Positions 1-12,987 of a DNA stretch of 64,000 nt are shown in pieces. The notes under the pieces were generated by a model that was given only the letters and a program-made list of their open reading frames with translations, was not told the DNA's origin and did no database searches. This DNA is from Cololabis saira (Eukaryota; Chordata; Actinopteri; Beloniformes; Belonidae): positions 13,615,690 through 13,679,689 of the forward strand of contig NC_084601.1 in NCBI RefSeq assembly GCF_033807715.1, in the 5' to 3' direction. A program made the position numbers and the translations under genes. Within the stretch, counting starts at the first letter, position 1. The number at the start of each line of letters is the position of its first letter.

Positions 1-2093
1 ATAAAACTTAGTTTCACTCCAGCATTAATCAGATTTTTTTTACTATGACCGCTGCCGTTTCCACGTCATATCAGAGCAAGAGCATCCATAATGCTGCAAC
101 AACCCCCCCTACTGTGATGAGGCCAAGGGAGGATGCAATTACAGCATTTCTTCAGGATATTGAGCAAGAGGAGGAAAACAGAACGTTAAGATGTGACCAA
201 AAGATTTTGTTTCTTGACTGTCTTTTTCCGGCATTAATCTGCTTTTTAAAAAACAAAAAATCTAATCATCCCATTTCAAGTTGTAGTGATGACACCTTTC
301 GACCCTGAGCTATTTCCTCTTCAGCCTGCTTTGGTATATCTCTGACCCAGTAGGTCACAGTTCACAGGTTGTTCTTTCCAGCCTTTCTAAAGGTTTCTTT
401 ATTTGGTTTTACACACAAAAAATAGCTGCTTTAAGTTGTCGCTTTTCTAAATGATACTTTTTGCTGAATAGCCTTCAAGAGTTTGACTAATTCAAGATGA
501 ACTCGAGGATATTCTAATTTTGTGAAATAAGATCTCAATGCTGGATATGTGTTTGTGTCTTACATGCCCGAAATTGTTGGAGCCAAACATTTCATCTCAG
601 TTAGCAGCTTACTTTTTCATTAGCACTCGAGCACATCAAAAGATGTCTTCCTACACTCACTCAATAACATTTTCACAGTCAAAATATCTGTGACTAGTTC
701 CAGTTTCACCGTCTGCATGAAACTTTCACTCTGTCTCTGGGGACTCCTGGGTTGGACCCAAAGAAATCTACATACTAGCTGCGGCTGGAGGTCCTCTAAT
801 GAGTATGTTGTAATAGCGGGTTGGTGTTTTGATCGAGGGATGTCCTGGTACTTCCAGTGGGCAGTTTGAGACTCAAGAATAGCTCGGTGGTTGCAGGGCA
901 GAGTATCTGAGGTTACAGGGAAGTGCCGGTCGTCAGCATCCTCCTCCCTCCTGGAGGACTCTCACAGACACACTTGGTAAAATGACGTGGCGTTTTTATG
1001 AATCATGATTCACTGGTAAATTTACTTTCCATTTGATTATCCCGCTTAATTTTCTGGACTGATATTTGTACGTTTAAGCTTTGTAGGTAAATTAATTCAT
1101 TTTTCTAACACATAAGTCCTACAGAAACTGAGCAGTAGTGCTTCATCCAGAAAGAAAAAAAGAAGAAAAAAACCAACATATTTTATTGTTAAGTTTATTT
1201 ATACAGGAACAACTTACTACAAAGTCATCTCAGGTCACTTTGAAGAAACAAAATATGTCGTTCTGATTTAAGTTAAATACAATCTGAAAATGCAAAAAAC
1301 AAAAACTGTCGTCAAGGATACCTGAGTTTGCTCCCTCTTCAAATTGGTATCTTCAAAATTGTCTTTCTTTTTATTTCACACTTTACTTGCAATATTTCCC
1401 TTCTCATTGACTCTGGGATTTGGTTTAAGCACCTAAATAATTGGCTAGGCTTAGGAAAATATAAACACCTGCCTTAAAATAAACCTTCTGAACACACTGG
1501 TGTACAACATGTTGCTAACGTGCATTTTTTATTTTGTTTGTTAGGGTGAAAATGTAATTTTCTTTCAGTCCTCTCATTTCCTTCAACTGGTGGAATCCTG
1601 TGATTTTATCTAAACCTTCAGAGCAAAAGAACCTAACCACAGGGATTTCTCAAATGTCTGTGGTTTGGTTCTGTTCTGAATCTTGGCGATTTTCATAATA
1701 TGCTATAATTGTATAGTTGCATGAAGATAATAATTTAGGTTACACTTTTCAGTGGACTTGAACAAACTGGAAGAAGGTACAGGTTCCTAGAGGAGCCAAG
1801 TTCCGATCCTGTTGGACATGATGGGGGGGTTATACGTCATGGTTCGAAATAATACAGAGGAAAAAAATATTTAAAAAAACGGATTAAAAATTTAAACAGA
1901 TTCAGAAAATGTCCAGAAAGTATTGAAGAGAATGAACATCGTACAAGAGAAGATTTAAAAAAAGTTGGAAAGGGACTGCTGATGGGGGACGAAAGACCCC
2001 CATCACTGATATCACATTCACAACAGTTGTGAACAAATGTTCAGTTTACAGGAAAATGTGAAATAGCCATTAAACTTACTATTCGTGCATTGT
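1..2093. other. Intergenic, AT-rich
   Basis: No gene I can name. A short open stretch at 45-190 has a coding-like composition (..RPREDAITAFLQDIEQEEENR) and a possible GTTAAG donor at about 194; it may be an exon of an unknown neighbour or chance. The rest carries only homopolymer-rich sequence. Confidence 0.6.
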
Positions 2094-2294
<201 letters not shown>

Positions 2295-3400
2295 ACACTT
2301 TACATTCAGCTGAGTCAGCTAATAATCTAAATTAAATTAAAAAAAAACAAGATTCAGAATCATTTTTTAACGTCTAACATTAATCAAGTAGTTTGTAATA
2401 ACTCTTTTTTTTCTTTTTTCATTTCTTCTTTCAAGCACGGGCACATCATCTCCTACTCTGAGGCCCACGTGACAGCAACCACAGATCAAGTGTCTGCACA
2501 TTGTACAAAATATCATCATTGTCTGTGTGTGTCCACCATCGCAGTTATTCAGGATCCAGCGGTGCCATAGAGACTTGTGGAGCTACAAACCTTTATTTAT
2601 TGATTGGTGTTCCACTAGGACAGCTAGGACTACAATGCTTTTTTTGTGTGTTAACAGTTTTCACATTCAACACTTGGCTAATTTGATGAAGTACTGTCAC
2701 TTCAACTTAAAACGCTTTTTTTCTTTTTAAAAGATACTTTGTACAATCCTCTAAAATGTCATATCAACAAACAGTGAACTGTATCTGTTTACATTTCTAC
2801 CACATTGCTATTATTGATTTGTCAGCACATTTTCTTTACTGCAGGAAAGATGTGTTACATCATACCAGACGTTCCAGATGATAATTAGACAAATTGTGCA
2901 CTAAAAGATACATTTCTGACTCTGCTGATAGGAAGTTAATAGTGACATGCAGCATATTTCTAATAATTGAGTACTAGTTCATGGGGAACTTATTCAGCCC
3001 TGCCCCCCAGAAACTACAAATGTCACTTCTTAGAAAAAGTTTCATTCTCTTATAAAACATTGTACAACCCCTTCAGACAAGTCCTGACACGTCTTAATTA
3101 CAACCCTGGAAAACCAGACAGAGAGTCTACATTAGAAAGATCCTCTTTTTAATTTCTTTCATTAAAAGTGAAACTTCGGGAAATTCAGTTTCCTGTTTCC
3201 AAAGTGCTTGTATGACCTGTGTAAATAAGGTCAAATTAAGATGCCTTAAATTAGTTAATGTCTGATTCTGACCCAAAAACAGAGTCAAGGTGATTGCACC
3301 ATGATGATGTTGAAAATCTTGAAATTCCAATATTACACTCTACAGTCTCAATTATTTCAGTGTCCTCACAATATATTTTTGAATTGTCTACATTTGTACA
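2295..3400. other. Intergenic, no element recognised
   Basis: AT-rich unique-looking sequence between the CTTT array and the L2 tail. No coding signal or repeat recognised. Confidence 0.6.
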
Positions 3401-5235
3401 CAATAATAATAATAATAATAATGAATTAAATTTATAATGCACTTTCCATTCGGAAATCTCAAAGTGCTTACAAAAAAAAAAAAAAAAAAAAAAAAAAATA
3501 AAAATAAAAAAAATAAAAAAATCATTTATCAAAGCTGGCATATGCTTTGTTAAAAAGGTGAGTTTTGAGTCCTCTCTTGAAAGTGTCAACTGTCTGTGGT
3601 TCTCTCAGGTGGGTGGGGAGGGTGTTCCACAGTTTAGGGGCAACGGAGCAGAAGGCCCGGTCACCCATCGTGACTAGCTTGGTTTTGGTGGGTTTGAGGA
3701 GGTGGTTGTTTGCTGAGCGGGTGCGGGTGGGGGGCTGAGGATGAATCAGCTCCTTGAGGTAAGGGGGAGCGTTGCCGTGGATGCATTGGTAGGTGAGTAG
3801 GGAGATCTTGAATTCAGTCCGGGAGGAGATGGGGAGCCAGTGCAGTGAGTGGAGGATGGGAGTGATGTGGTCATATTTGCGCACTCTCATCAGGATCCTA
3901 GCAGCACTGTTCTGTATGTATTGGAGCTTTTGAAGGCTCTTGCTTGGGATCCCGATGAGAAGTGCATTGCAGTAGTCTAGCCTGGAGGAGACGAAGGCGT
4001 GGACCAGTTTTTCTGCATCTTTCGGGGACAGTATGGGGCGGAGTTTGGCGATGTTTTTGAGGTGGAAGAAGGAAGTTTGACGGAGGTGATTGATGTGGGC
4101 CTCATAGTTGAGGTGGGGGTCCATTCTGACACCCAGGTTGGTGATGACGGATGACAGAGGGATATCCTGGCCAGAAAAGGTGATGCATGCGATGGGAGAT
4201 GACTTGACCTGGTGTGGGGTGCCGATGAGCATGGCTTCTGTTTTGCTGCTGTTGATCTGTAAAAAGTGTTGTTTCATCCACGCCTTGATCTCCTCCAGGC
4301 AGATGGTGAGTGTGGATGAAGTTGACTGTGCAGAAGATGGGTCCAGTTTTAAGTAAAGCTGTGTGTCATCAGCATAGCAGTGGAAGGCCAAGCCGTGCCT
4401 GCTGATGACACTGCCGAGGGGGAGCATGTACAGGGTGAAGAGGGTGGGGCCGAGTACAGATCCTTGAGGGACACCGCAGGTGATGGGCTGGGTTTGGGAT
4501 TTAACGCCTCCCAAGGAGATGCACTCGGTTCTTTCTGTGAGGTATGATCTGAACCAGTCCAGGGCGGTATTGCGGAGTCCAATGGTGGAGTGGAGGCGGT
4601 GTAGCAGGATGGAGTGGTCGACGGTGTCAAATGCGGCTGTGAGATCCAGGAGGATGAGGAGGGAGGGGGAGCCGCCATCAGCTGCCATTAGAAGGTCATT
4701 GGTGACCCTGACCAGTGCTGTTTCAGTACTGTGGGCGGAGCGGAAACCAGACTGGAATTTTTCAGCCAGGTTATTGCCGTTCAGGTGATGTTGTAGTTGA
4801 GTGGCAACTACTTTCTCCAGGACCTTGGAGAGGAACGGGAGGTTGGAGATGGGTCTGTAGTTGGCATGAAGTTCTGGGTCTAGGGTGGGTTTTTTGAGAA
4901 GTGGGGTGATGATGGCCGTTTTCAGAGCCGGGGGAACGTGGCCGGACTGAAGGGAGAGGTTAATTGCTTCTGTGATCAGGGGGCTTATGGCTTTGATGTG
5001 CAGTTTGACCAGGGATGTGGGAAGCGGGTCCAGGGAACAGGTGGAGGGCTTCATGCGGCCGATGGTGTCTTCAACCTCTTGCTGCGTGGTGGGAGAAAAG
5101 CAGCATAGAGGCTGGGAAGGCCCAGGCTGTGGGCTGGCTGTTGGGGCAGAAGAAGTAGGCGGGGCGGAAAGGGAGGAACGAATATTGTCAACTTTTGCTC
5201 TGAAAAACGTTAGGAATTTGTCACACTGTTCACAC
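3401..5235 (-). mobile_element. 5'-truncated L2/Maui-type LINE
   Basis: Non-LTR retrotransposon copy on the minus strand. The 3' end has the fish L2 tail: a run matching 'aagcactttgagatttcc', then a (TAA)n tail at 3402-3424. It contains the reverse transcriptase frame 3522-5054 and continues open upstream to about 5230 (..KFLTFFRAKVDNIRSSLSAP..), where it is truncated; the endonuclease region is missing. A long A/T run lies between the stop codon and the tail. Confidence 0.88.
3522..5054 (-). CDS. L2-type LINE reverse transcriptase ORF (endonuclease-less)
   Basis: At least 510 residues uninterrupted, from an internal Met; the true frame extends further upstream. RT motifs in order: NYRPISNLPFLSKVLEKV, FQSGFRSAHSTETALVRV, LLDLTAAFDTVDH, GVPQGSVLGPTLF, FHCYADDTQLYL (catalytic YADD). 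The C-terminal region has RLDYCNALL and WLP and ends LFNKAYASFDK, typical of L2/CR1-group elements in teleosts. It would copy LINE RNA by target-primed reverse transcription. No premature stops, so this is a young copy, but the N-terminal endonuclease is absent and mobility in cis is unlikely. Confidence 0.9.
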   Translation of the reverse strand: MKPSTCSLDPLPTSLVKLHIKAISPLITEAINLSLQSGHVPPALKTAIITPLLKKPTLDPELHANYRPISNLPFLSKVLEKVVATQLQHHLNGNNLAEKFQSGFRSAHSTETALVRVTNDLLMAADGGSPSLLILLDLTAAFDTVDHSILLHRLHSTIGLRNTALDWFRSYLTERTECISLGGVKSQTQPITCGVPQGSVLGPTLFTLYMLPLGSVISRHGLAFHCYADDTQLYLKLDPSSAQSTSSTLTICLEEIKAWMKQHFLQINSSKTEAMLIGTPHQVKSSPIACITFSGQDIPLSSVITNLGVRMDPHLNYEAHINHLRQTSFFHLKNIAKLRPILSPKDAEKLVHAFVSSRLDYCNALLIGIPSKSLQKLQYIQNSAARILMRVRKYDHITPILHSLHWLPISSRTEFKISLLTYQCIHGNAPPYLKELIHPQPPTRTRSANNHLLKPTKTKLVTMGDRAFCSVAPKLWNTLPTHLREPQTVDTFKRGLKTHLFNKAYASFDK

Positions 5236-8200
5236 CAGTGTACAAGAAATGTGTCTTGTGGAGGCTTTTACATCCTTCCTGTATTAGGAATGACTTATCT
5301 TATTGAGAAAATGGAGATCTGTAAACCTGAATATATTTTGATGTTGTAGGAGTGCGGTTGATGTAGGCAGAGAAACGACGGAGATTAATTCCTCCTTGGA
5401 GAGCACTCCATTTAATTCAATTAACACAGTGAGAAACCAAAAACCACCAAACAGCAAACTCTCGCGCAGGTAAAAACGTCAGCACCTCCGAGGTGTGTCT
5501 GTACTCTTAAAGTAGCACGTATAATTAAAGGGAAGAATATCCCTTGTAAAAGGAACAACAAGACATTGTAACATGGGCGAGGTCGCCGTGAATTATAACT
5601 CTGAGAATTAACAATTATCCTGTGTGTGTATATCCACCACAATGTAAACATAGTTTATATTACTAAACAAGCACTCAAAACTAGATTCTGACGGAGCTGT
5701 GAGGATAGGCAATATTTTGACGAGTTGTGGAAATTTAACAATGGGGTAGTGATACATATTAATGATAATTACAATAAAATTATTTTTGAAAAATATCCCT
5801 GTAAGGTTATTGGTGACCTATCCCGGGTTAAGGAGATCCTGGTAATCCTGAATTGGAATCAGTTATTATGAATAAAGAATGATGACATTTTTTTGAAAAA
5901 AAAAAAACCCAAATCAGGTCCTTTAGTATTTTTAAACGGTGTCCTTAGTTATTTTTTGTTTTGTTTTGTTCTTTAAAGAAGAATTTCTCTTTATCTCACA
6001 CTCTGTGTCAAATTAACCAATCCATAAGCTATGTATCAGGTTTATTTAGCTTATCTTATTTAACACTTTTACAAGAATACATCTTATTTTACATATTTAA
6101 AAATATTGTTTAAACATATTTATTTGAATTATTTCACTTAAAAACCAGACCATGTAGCAATACCACCTCTGACCACACGGGGGAAGCATATCACAAGAAA
6201 GCGCATGTGCATTTCCAGCAGGGCTACAACACAGGACTGCAGGTTCTGGACCAGAGCAGAGCTTTATGCCCCCGTGCGGTTGGAAGTGGTATTGCTATAT
6301 AGAGTGGCTGTACAAGCTTTGCATATTAAGAACATTGCTGTGTACACACCAGAATTACCCAAAAGGATATTTTCACATGTAATTCCAAGAGATATGTAAT
6401 TGTGTCACCCTATAACATGATGTAAAAAACAGATTAATCTTAAAATAATCACAACATGCAAGAACTCAAAAGACAAAATAAAAAAATAAAAAATTTAATT
6501 ATCTTTTCAAAACAGCCACCCTTGATACTAAATCCTTAACAGTTAAAAAACATACATTAATCAAGCTGGCTAGGAGTGTGTTTTTAAGCAAAAAATGTGT
6601 ACATGACGTGTTCTCTGAGTGCATGTACAGCTTAGCTGCCTCTGTTAACATATAATAAACCTGAAATGTGTGTAGGTGTAAGTGCTCCTGTGTGAATCAC
6701 TGTACCAAGAAAGCCCTCATCTGTTCAGTGCATGTGAATATAGTCACTAGCATTTTAAAGTGCTTGAGAATCTGATGCTGGTGCATGAAAACATGAAGGT
6801 TAAAGAGGCTGGAAATGAGTGTCTGACATTGAGGTGCTCAGTCTGCAGTTCAGTGGGGCAGCTGCTAGGAAGGCAGCCATGCTGTGGCTCTGAGAGGCAC
6901 TGTCAGTCCTCGGAGAGAGGGGCTTACTCAGGTAAAAGCAATGTAGGCTGCATTAATGAATACAGCTTTCACAATGATCAGAAATGATTTGAAAGACTCA
7001 ATCAAAAGGGAACCTTTTCTCTGGGTGTTTGATCTGAGTTTGATTTGCTTTGGTTTTTGCCTCTGTGAAATTGTAATAGTTTACATTTCATTGACCCTGC
7101 TAGTATTTACAAAGATAACATTTGAGTATATCTTCATCAGACAACTGTATTGTTGTCTGAAGATGATGAAAATAGACAAAGCGTTGAACCATCATGGACA
7201 TAATGTGCCAAGTGGATATCATAGATAGCTAATGGACCAACTGGAACCAAGTGCTGCTGGGACATTTATTGTCTCAGCAATGTCAGCTCCCATTGGTAGT
7301 CTGCCTCTCCAAGAGATAAGATTCACCTGCCATGGACCTCAAATGTCTGTGCAAACGTTTATAGCCATTTCAGACAGAAGGTTTGGGGTTTGTTTGGAAG
7401 GACAAGTCACCTAAGAAAGCTAAAAATGTCTGCAGCATCAGTTGTGTGGGAAAGGCAGAACGTTTGAGCCAGTATCAGCCAATTTGCATACATGACGATG
7501 TCTGATACTTTTTTCCCTTGCAGTCCATTCCTTGCTCTTCTTTCCCTTCTGTTTCTGCTCCATCTTTTTGTCTGGTCCCTCTACCCTCCTCTGTCAGTCC
7601 TCTGCTGCTTCCGCTCCCTCTTATCATCCGTGCACTCAGCTTTCCCTCTCCCCAGTCCCCTTCATCCTTCTGTTACCTTTTCTGCCTTTCTCTCAGATCA
7701 CTGCTTTCTTCCCTGCCTTTGGCGCTGCCTCTCCTCCTGCCCTGGATGCAGAGCTCCTTAAGTGACAAGAGGAACTGTATCTTGGCTCAGTTCGCCACAG
7801 GACTTCCTCAATATTTAATCAAGAGTGCATTTGTTTGACGAGTGCTCTGAATTTTTTTGTGTGTGATTGAGAGATGAAAAGATATTTGACCACTGCGTGT
7901 TTGGGGATGCTGTATTTGTATGCAGGCTGGGTAGAAACACAGACAGCAATATGCATTCTTGTGTGGTGACATTTGATGAAAGGCAGGCTCCATATGGTAA
8001 ATGGGTTACAATCCTCCAGCTTTCTTTTACCCCTCCTCCCTTACTCCTCTCGCCCTCCTCCGTAATCCATTCTTCTCTCACTGCTTCATCATGTTATCTT
8101 CACACACTGTATAGCACTGCTGTATATGCACTACAATGTGTGCTTATTTTCTCTTTTATTCTCAAATGCCTGGCCACTATCAGGCTTATTTGATTGTGCT

Positions 8201-10765
8201 GTGGGTGCATATGCGCCTGTGCGTGCATGCATCATGGGCTGGTGTCAGTGTGATCCCCGAGGACCACAGAGCAGCATATTTCATCATCCCCCAGACTCCG
8301 CAAAAGGAAAGCCAAAGTCCCTTTCTCCTCTTTTTGCTTCTTCAGCAGTTTGCTCTCAGACCACATTTTTACTTATTTCCTCCTTTTTACTTTCAGGTGG
8401 CTGCTGGTTCCTCTGATTGAAATTTGCAACTTGTATCAGATGAACACCACAGGTATTAAAATAATATGGTGCACACTCATTACTTGTTGAAGTCCAATGA
8501 AAATAGCTTCTGAGCCTCTAGCATGAGTGTACTTTTTTTTTTTTGTTAGACTTTTCTAAAGGTTGCAGAAGCGTGATCTTCTTCTCGAGAAAAAGCAGCT
8601 GCACAACAAATTAAAACTGCTCGCCTCCATTTCTTACTTACGTAGGCAGCCAGTGTGTCTGAAACGTTAATTAGTGCAGCAGTGAGAGGGTAGGAGGAAG
8701 AATTAAAGGCCAGTGTGAAACCCAGGGCACTGTGAGATAGGTTAAAAAAAGATCCTCTCTTAGTCTTCCTAAGTGCTTTTTTGGACGTCATTGAAAAAAC
8801 TCATGTGCTAAGAAGAAAAAAAAGAAAACTTGTAAGGACTTTGGGAAGAGCTGAAGTACTACGATGAGAGTTTGATTGCACAACACTGATGCGTATCTGA
8901 GAAGTGACACTGCAGAGGCTCAAAAAGAAAAAAAAAATCTACACCTAGCTCTTAATATTTCATCTAATATACAATTATTAAATTTTTTATGATATTCTAT
9001 CCTGCTATTAAACACCGATATGATACATATGCCCTTAGGTATTATGTCATTACAAAAAAATTGGCTACATTGTTAAGAGAAAAGTAAAAACACAAAATGG
9101 AAAAGATGTCACAGGTTGATCACCTGTGGGGCGGGCCCACATCCTCATGTTGTTTTTTTTTTTAAGCCTATAATTGTTTTTATGTCTTTAAACAACTTTG
9201 AATGTTATGTTTGCAAGAGATTATTGGTCAGAATGACCTCATTTTGTTTCATAAAGGATGGTCCAGTGTTTCCTGCTCTGAAAAAAGGGTTGGCACTCCT
9301 TTCTTGAATATTTTGAGCAGATGTGATCAAGCCTGCTACTTCAATACTCCTAGGTCTTTCAGTCATGAACCTTGCTGAGCAAAAAGGATGATTGGACCAG
9401 ACCCACACATGCCAAACTAATAAACCAGCTGAATAAACCCTTCTGTGTTGACATAACTGCTCTAAAAACATAGAGGAGACAAAAGCACTAAAATCCTCCT
9501 TTAATGCAACAGTAAATGCTCTGCAGCCTCTTCTGCAGTACCCACTGAATGTCAAAGGGCATCTCTCTGAGCATTTGTCTGAGAAGAACTGATCGCTTTG
9601 CTGTAATTTTGCACTTTGTCACATTATAATCCTAACCGAGGCTTTTTTTCCTTATTCAAAACATTTTTCCTTCTAATATCCAGGGAAGAACCATTTTACA
9701 GACTCGTGTCAGGGCTGCTTTGCATTTTTGGATTGTATCTCCATCCACAATCGTCAGGCTGCCCACAGAAATACTCTCTCGGCAGCCGTTGGGCCTATGA
9801 AAGAAACCGAAAAAAGCCATACATCAATTTAAAAGTCGCGTCAACAGAACATTTTTATCTTCGTTGTAAAAATGTTATCGACCCTGAAAACTTAACGACC
9901 CAGGAGGTCCAGCAGGAATATATTATTTCCTTCTAAAATTAGATCAAAGTTAATTGTTCCACATGGGAGTTGTCGACGTTTGCTTGAATGTTTCTTCTGT
10001 TGATTTAAGGTTGAGAAAAACACAGAAAAACACATTCATCCTCTTTGTTTCAGTTACTCGCCCAACACCCTGACTGATACAAGTCAATGATTTAAGAATT
10101 TTTTTTTGTTTTTTTGAAAACCTCACCTTTCAGAGACGCAGATTTATGCAGAGATCCTTTTCTTTTTCTCCGGTCAGACACTTCATACACACAGGGCACG
10201 ATGCCTTGACTTGTTTAACGATTTACAGCGTACGGGGTACGGCTATCAAGTGACAACAGAGGGATTATATTCAGATTGTTACATTGCAATGATGAGATCA
10301 CATGTGGAGTTTATGAGGATGTTTCACAGTGTATTTGTGCTTATTTTCCTGGCACAGGAAAAGACGACAATCACATGCCAGATGTGGACACATTTACCGG
10401 TACTGTGTTTTTGAGTTTCCAATAGCACGCTTAGATTTGACAATGTCATAAAATGAGAGTCCCCTATTGATCAAAACAAAGAGACAGGTTTATTTAGCAT
10501 GCATTTGTCATATTTAGCTGCCGGACATTCCTGCACATACTGGCTCACCAACCCGACAGTGATGCCGCTGGTATTATCAGCATCCCTGAAAGGAGCCAAT
10601 TATCCCAGATTACAAGCCCTATCGAGGAGCAGACTCGACGTCTGAGTTACACAACTGAACCCGCTGCATGCAGGCTGAACTCTGCCCGACTTTATGTCAT
10701 GTGCACCAGGAGGCTCAGACCCTCGCATAGCTGCTAGATTCAAATTAATTCTCTTTCAAGCTCTA
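5236..10765. other. Intergenic stretch between the two LINEs
   Basis: 5.5 kb with no gene I can support. CT-rich tracts at 7500-7760 and 8025-8075 give low-complexity frames only. A short inverted repeat around CAGACAAC lies at 7134-7175. No splice-flanked exon was seen. Confidence 0.6.
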
Positions 10766-10785
10766 TCTGACTTCTTTAATCAAAT

Positions 10786-12117
10786 TTGTTTGACCCAGAC
10801 ACCTTAGCTAATTATAGGCCAATTTCTAACCTTCCATTTGTATCTAAAATTCTGGAAAAGGCAGTTTCAAGCCAGTTATGTGACTATTTGTATAGAAATG
10901 ATCTGTTTGAAGTCTTTCAGTCAGGGTTCAGAATGCATCATAGCACAGAGACAGCACTGGTTCGAGTTACGAATGACCTTCTTATGGCCTCAGATAAGGG
11001 ATTAGTGTCCATATTGGTTTTACTGGACCTCAGTGCTGCTTTTGACACTGTTGATCATGGCATTTTACTGCACAGGTTAGAGCATGTTGTTGGGATTAAA
11101 GGGACAGCTCTACGTTGGTTTAAATCATATCTATCTGACAGGTTCCAGTTTGTTCATGTACATGAGGTTTCTTCAGAACAGTCGAGGGTCTGTTATGGTG
11201 TTCCGCAGGGTTCAGTGCTAGGGCCAGTCTTGTTCAGTTTATACATGCAGCCGTTGGGAAGTATAATCCAGAATCACGGCATACACTTTCATTGTTATGC
11301 TGATGATACGCAGCTCTACTTGTCTATGAAGCCGGATGAAACAGAACCGTTAGTTAAACTTCAGGCATGTCTTAGGGACATTAAGGACTGGATGTCCAGA
11401 AATTTCTTGCTTCTAAATTCAGATAAAACAGAGGTTATCATTCTTGGTCCAGAGCATCTTAGGAAGGGATTAGATGGTGTTGCGATGGCTTCCAGTGCAA
11501 CTGTGAGAAACCTTGGTGTTGTTTTCGATCAGGATTTGTCGTTTAAACCATATGTTAATCAGGTTTGTAAAATAGCGTTTCTCCATCTCCGTAATATTGC
11601 AAAAATTAGGAAAATCCTCTCGCAGAGGGATGCAGAGAAACTAGTTCATGCGTTTGTATCTTCTAGACTGGATTACTGTAATGTGTTGTTAGCAGGATGT
11701 CCAAGTAATTTGCTGAATAGGCTCCAGCTGATCCAAAATGCAGCAGCACGAGTACTGACAGGAATTAGCAGGAGAGACCACGTCTCTCCAGTGTTAGCGT
11801 CGCTCCATTGGCTACCTGTAAAATTCAGAATTCAATTTAAAATTTTATTACTTGCATATAAAGCCCAAAACGGCTTAGCTCCGCAGTATTTACAAGATTT
11901 GATAGTGCCTTATGTTCCTGGCCGAGCTCTCCGCTCCCAGGGTGCAGGTTTACTCGTAGTTCCTAGAGTATCTAAATGTAGATTTGGAGGGCGGGCGTTC
12001 TGCTATCAGGCACCATTACTTTGGAACCAACTTCCAATCTGGGTTAAGGAGGCTGACACCACCTCCACCTTTAAAACTAAACTTAAAACCTTTCTGTTTA
12101 GTAAAGCTTATAGTTAG
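10786..12117 (+). CDS. L2-type LINE reverse transcriptase ORF (truncated)
   Basis: 443 residues without internal stops. Motifs: ANYRPISNLPFVSKILEKAV, FQSGFRMHHSTETALVRVTN, LLDLSAAFDTVDHGILL, GVPQGSVLGPVLFSL, FHCYADDTQLYLS (catalytic YADD), RLDYCNVLLAGCPS, HWLPVKFRIQFK, ending TFLFSKAYS. The start shown is the first codon of the open frame, not a native start; the LINE is cut off upstream. Moderately diverged from the minus-strand copy at 3522-5054, so an independent insertion. Confidence 0.9.
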   Translation: MFDPDTLANYRPISNLPFVSKILEKAVSSQLCDYLYRNDLFEVFQSGFRMHHSTETALVRVTNDLLMASDKGLVSILVLLDLSAAFDTVDHGILLHRLEHVVGIKGTALRWFKSYLSDRFQFVHVHEVSSEQSRVCYGVPQGSVLGPVLFSLYMQPLGSIIQNHGIHFHCYADDTQLYLSMKPDETEPLVKLQACLRDIKDWMSRNFLLLNSDKTEVIILGPEHLRKGLDGVAMASSATVRNLGVVFDQDLSFKPYVNQVCKIAFLHLRNIAKIRKILSQRDAEKLVHAFVSSRLDYCNVLLAGCPSNLLNRLQLIQNAAARVLTGISRRDHVSPVLASLHWLPVKFRIQFKILLLAYKAQNGLAPQYLQDLIVPYVPGRALRSQGAGLLVVPRVSKCRFGGRAFCYQAPLLWNQLPIWVKEADTTSTFKTKLKTFLFSKAYS

Positions 12118-12510
12118 TGTTAAGTAAACCTCTAGCTGGTGTTGGTAAATCTCTAGGTAGTGTAAACTTTAGTGTGTTAGAGTCAGTAGTCATTGTCGCA
12201 GCTATAGAACAAAACTATAATAGTTAGTCTCAAATATAGCTTCGCGGTAGATATGCTGCTATAGGCTTATGCTGCAGGGAGGCACCGACATGATCCGCTG
12301 GGCGGTGCCTCTCACCCTTCTTCTCCTCTCCTTTTCCCTGCCTCTCTTCTCCATTACCATTTTTATTTATTATAAATATCTCATAGCTATCATTTTTGTC
12401 CATTGTTCCTGTAGTTTCTTGTGCCGGCCCCCCTTTTTTCTCTTTTGTGTATGTTTGCAGGCCGGAGCCTCAGGAGCTGCGTTCTGGCCTGTGTTCCCGG
12501 CCCTCCCCCC

Positions 12511-12762
12511 CCTCTGGTCATCCCATTGCTTCTTCCACCTGCCTACGTGGATGTCTGCTGTTGCTGCTTCCGCCTGCCTGCACCCCCCCCCCCCCCTCTG
12601 GTCATCCCGCTGCTGCTTCCACATGACTGTTGTGTGCTGCTGACGCCCCCCCCCCCCCTCTGGTCATCCCGCTGCTGCTTCCACATGACTGTTGTGTGCT
12701 GCTGACGCCCCCCCCCCCTCTGGTCATCCCGCTGCTGCTTCCACCTGCCTGCTGTGTGCTGT
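12511..12762. repeat. ~60-bp GC-rich minisatellite in LINE 3' UTR
   Basis: Four copies of a unit containing CTGGTCATCCCGCTGCTG, with copy starts near 12514, 12598, 12660 and 12720. The copies are separated by poly-C runs of 8-12 bases. Spacing (84, 62, 60) shows later copies are more regular. Confidence 0.88.
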
Positions 12763-12942
12763 CGACGTCCCTGACTCCCCCAGTCTGGCCTTCGGCAGGA
12801 GGGTCCCCCCTTATGAGCCTGGTCCTGCTCAAGGTTTCTTCCCTCCTAAAGGGGAGTTTTTCCTTGCCACTGTTTGGCTTAAGGCTTTTCTCCCACTAAG
12901 GGAGTTTTTACCTGCCATTGTTTATATAATAATTGCTCGGGG

Positions 12943-12987
12943 GTTTATGTTTATGTTTATGTTTATGTTTATGTTTATGTTCATGTT
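12943..12987 (+). repeat. (TTTATG)n tract
   Basis: About seven TTTATG hexamers near the LINE 3' end, seen directly. Confidence 0.9.

Noticed and set aside
7134..7175. Inverted repeat CAGACAAC...GTTGTCTG
   Set aside because: Only about 8-11 bp of pairing with flanking mismatches; weak compared with the other hairpins.
7492..7838. Overlapping plus-strand frames rich in Ser/Leu/Pro
   Set aside because: CT-rich low-complexity DNA open in all three frames.
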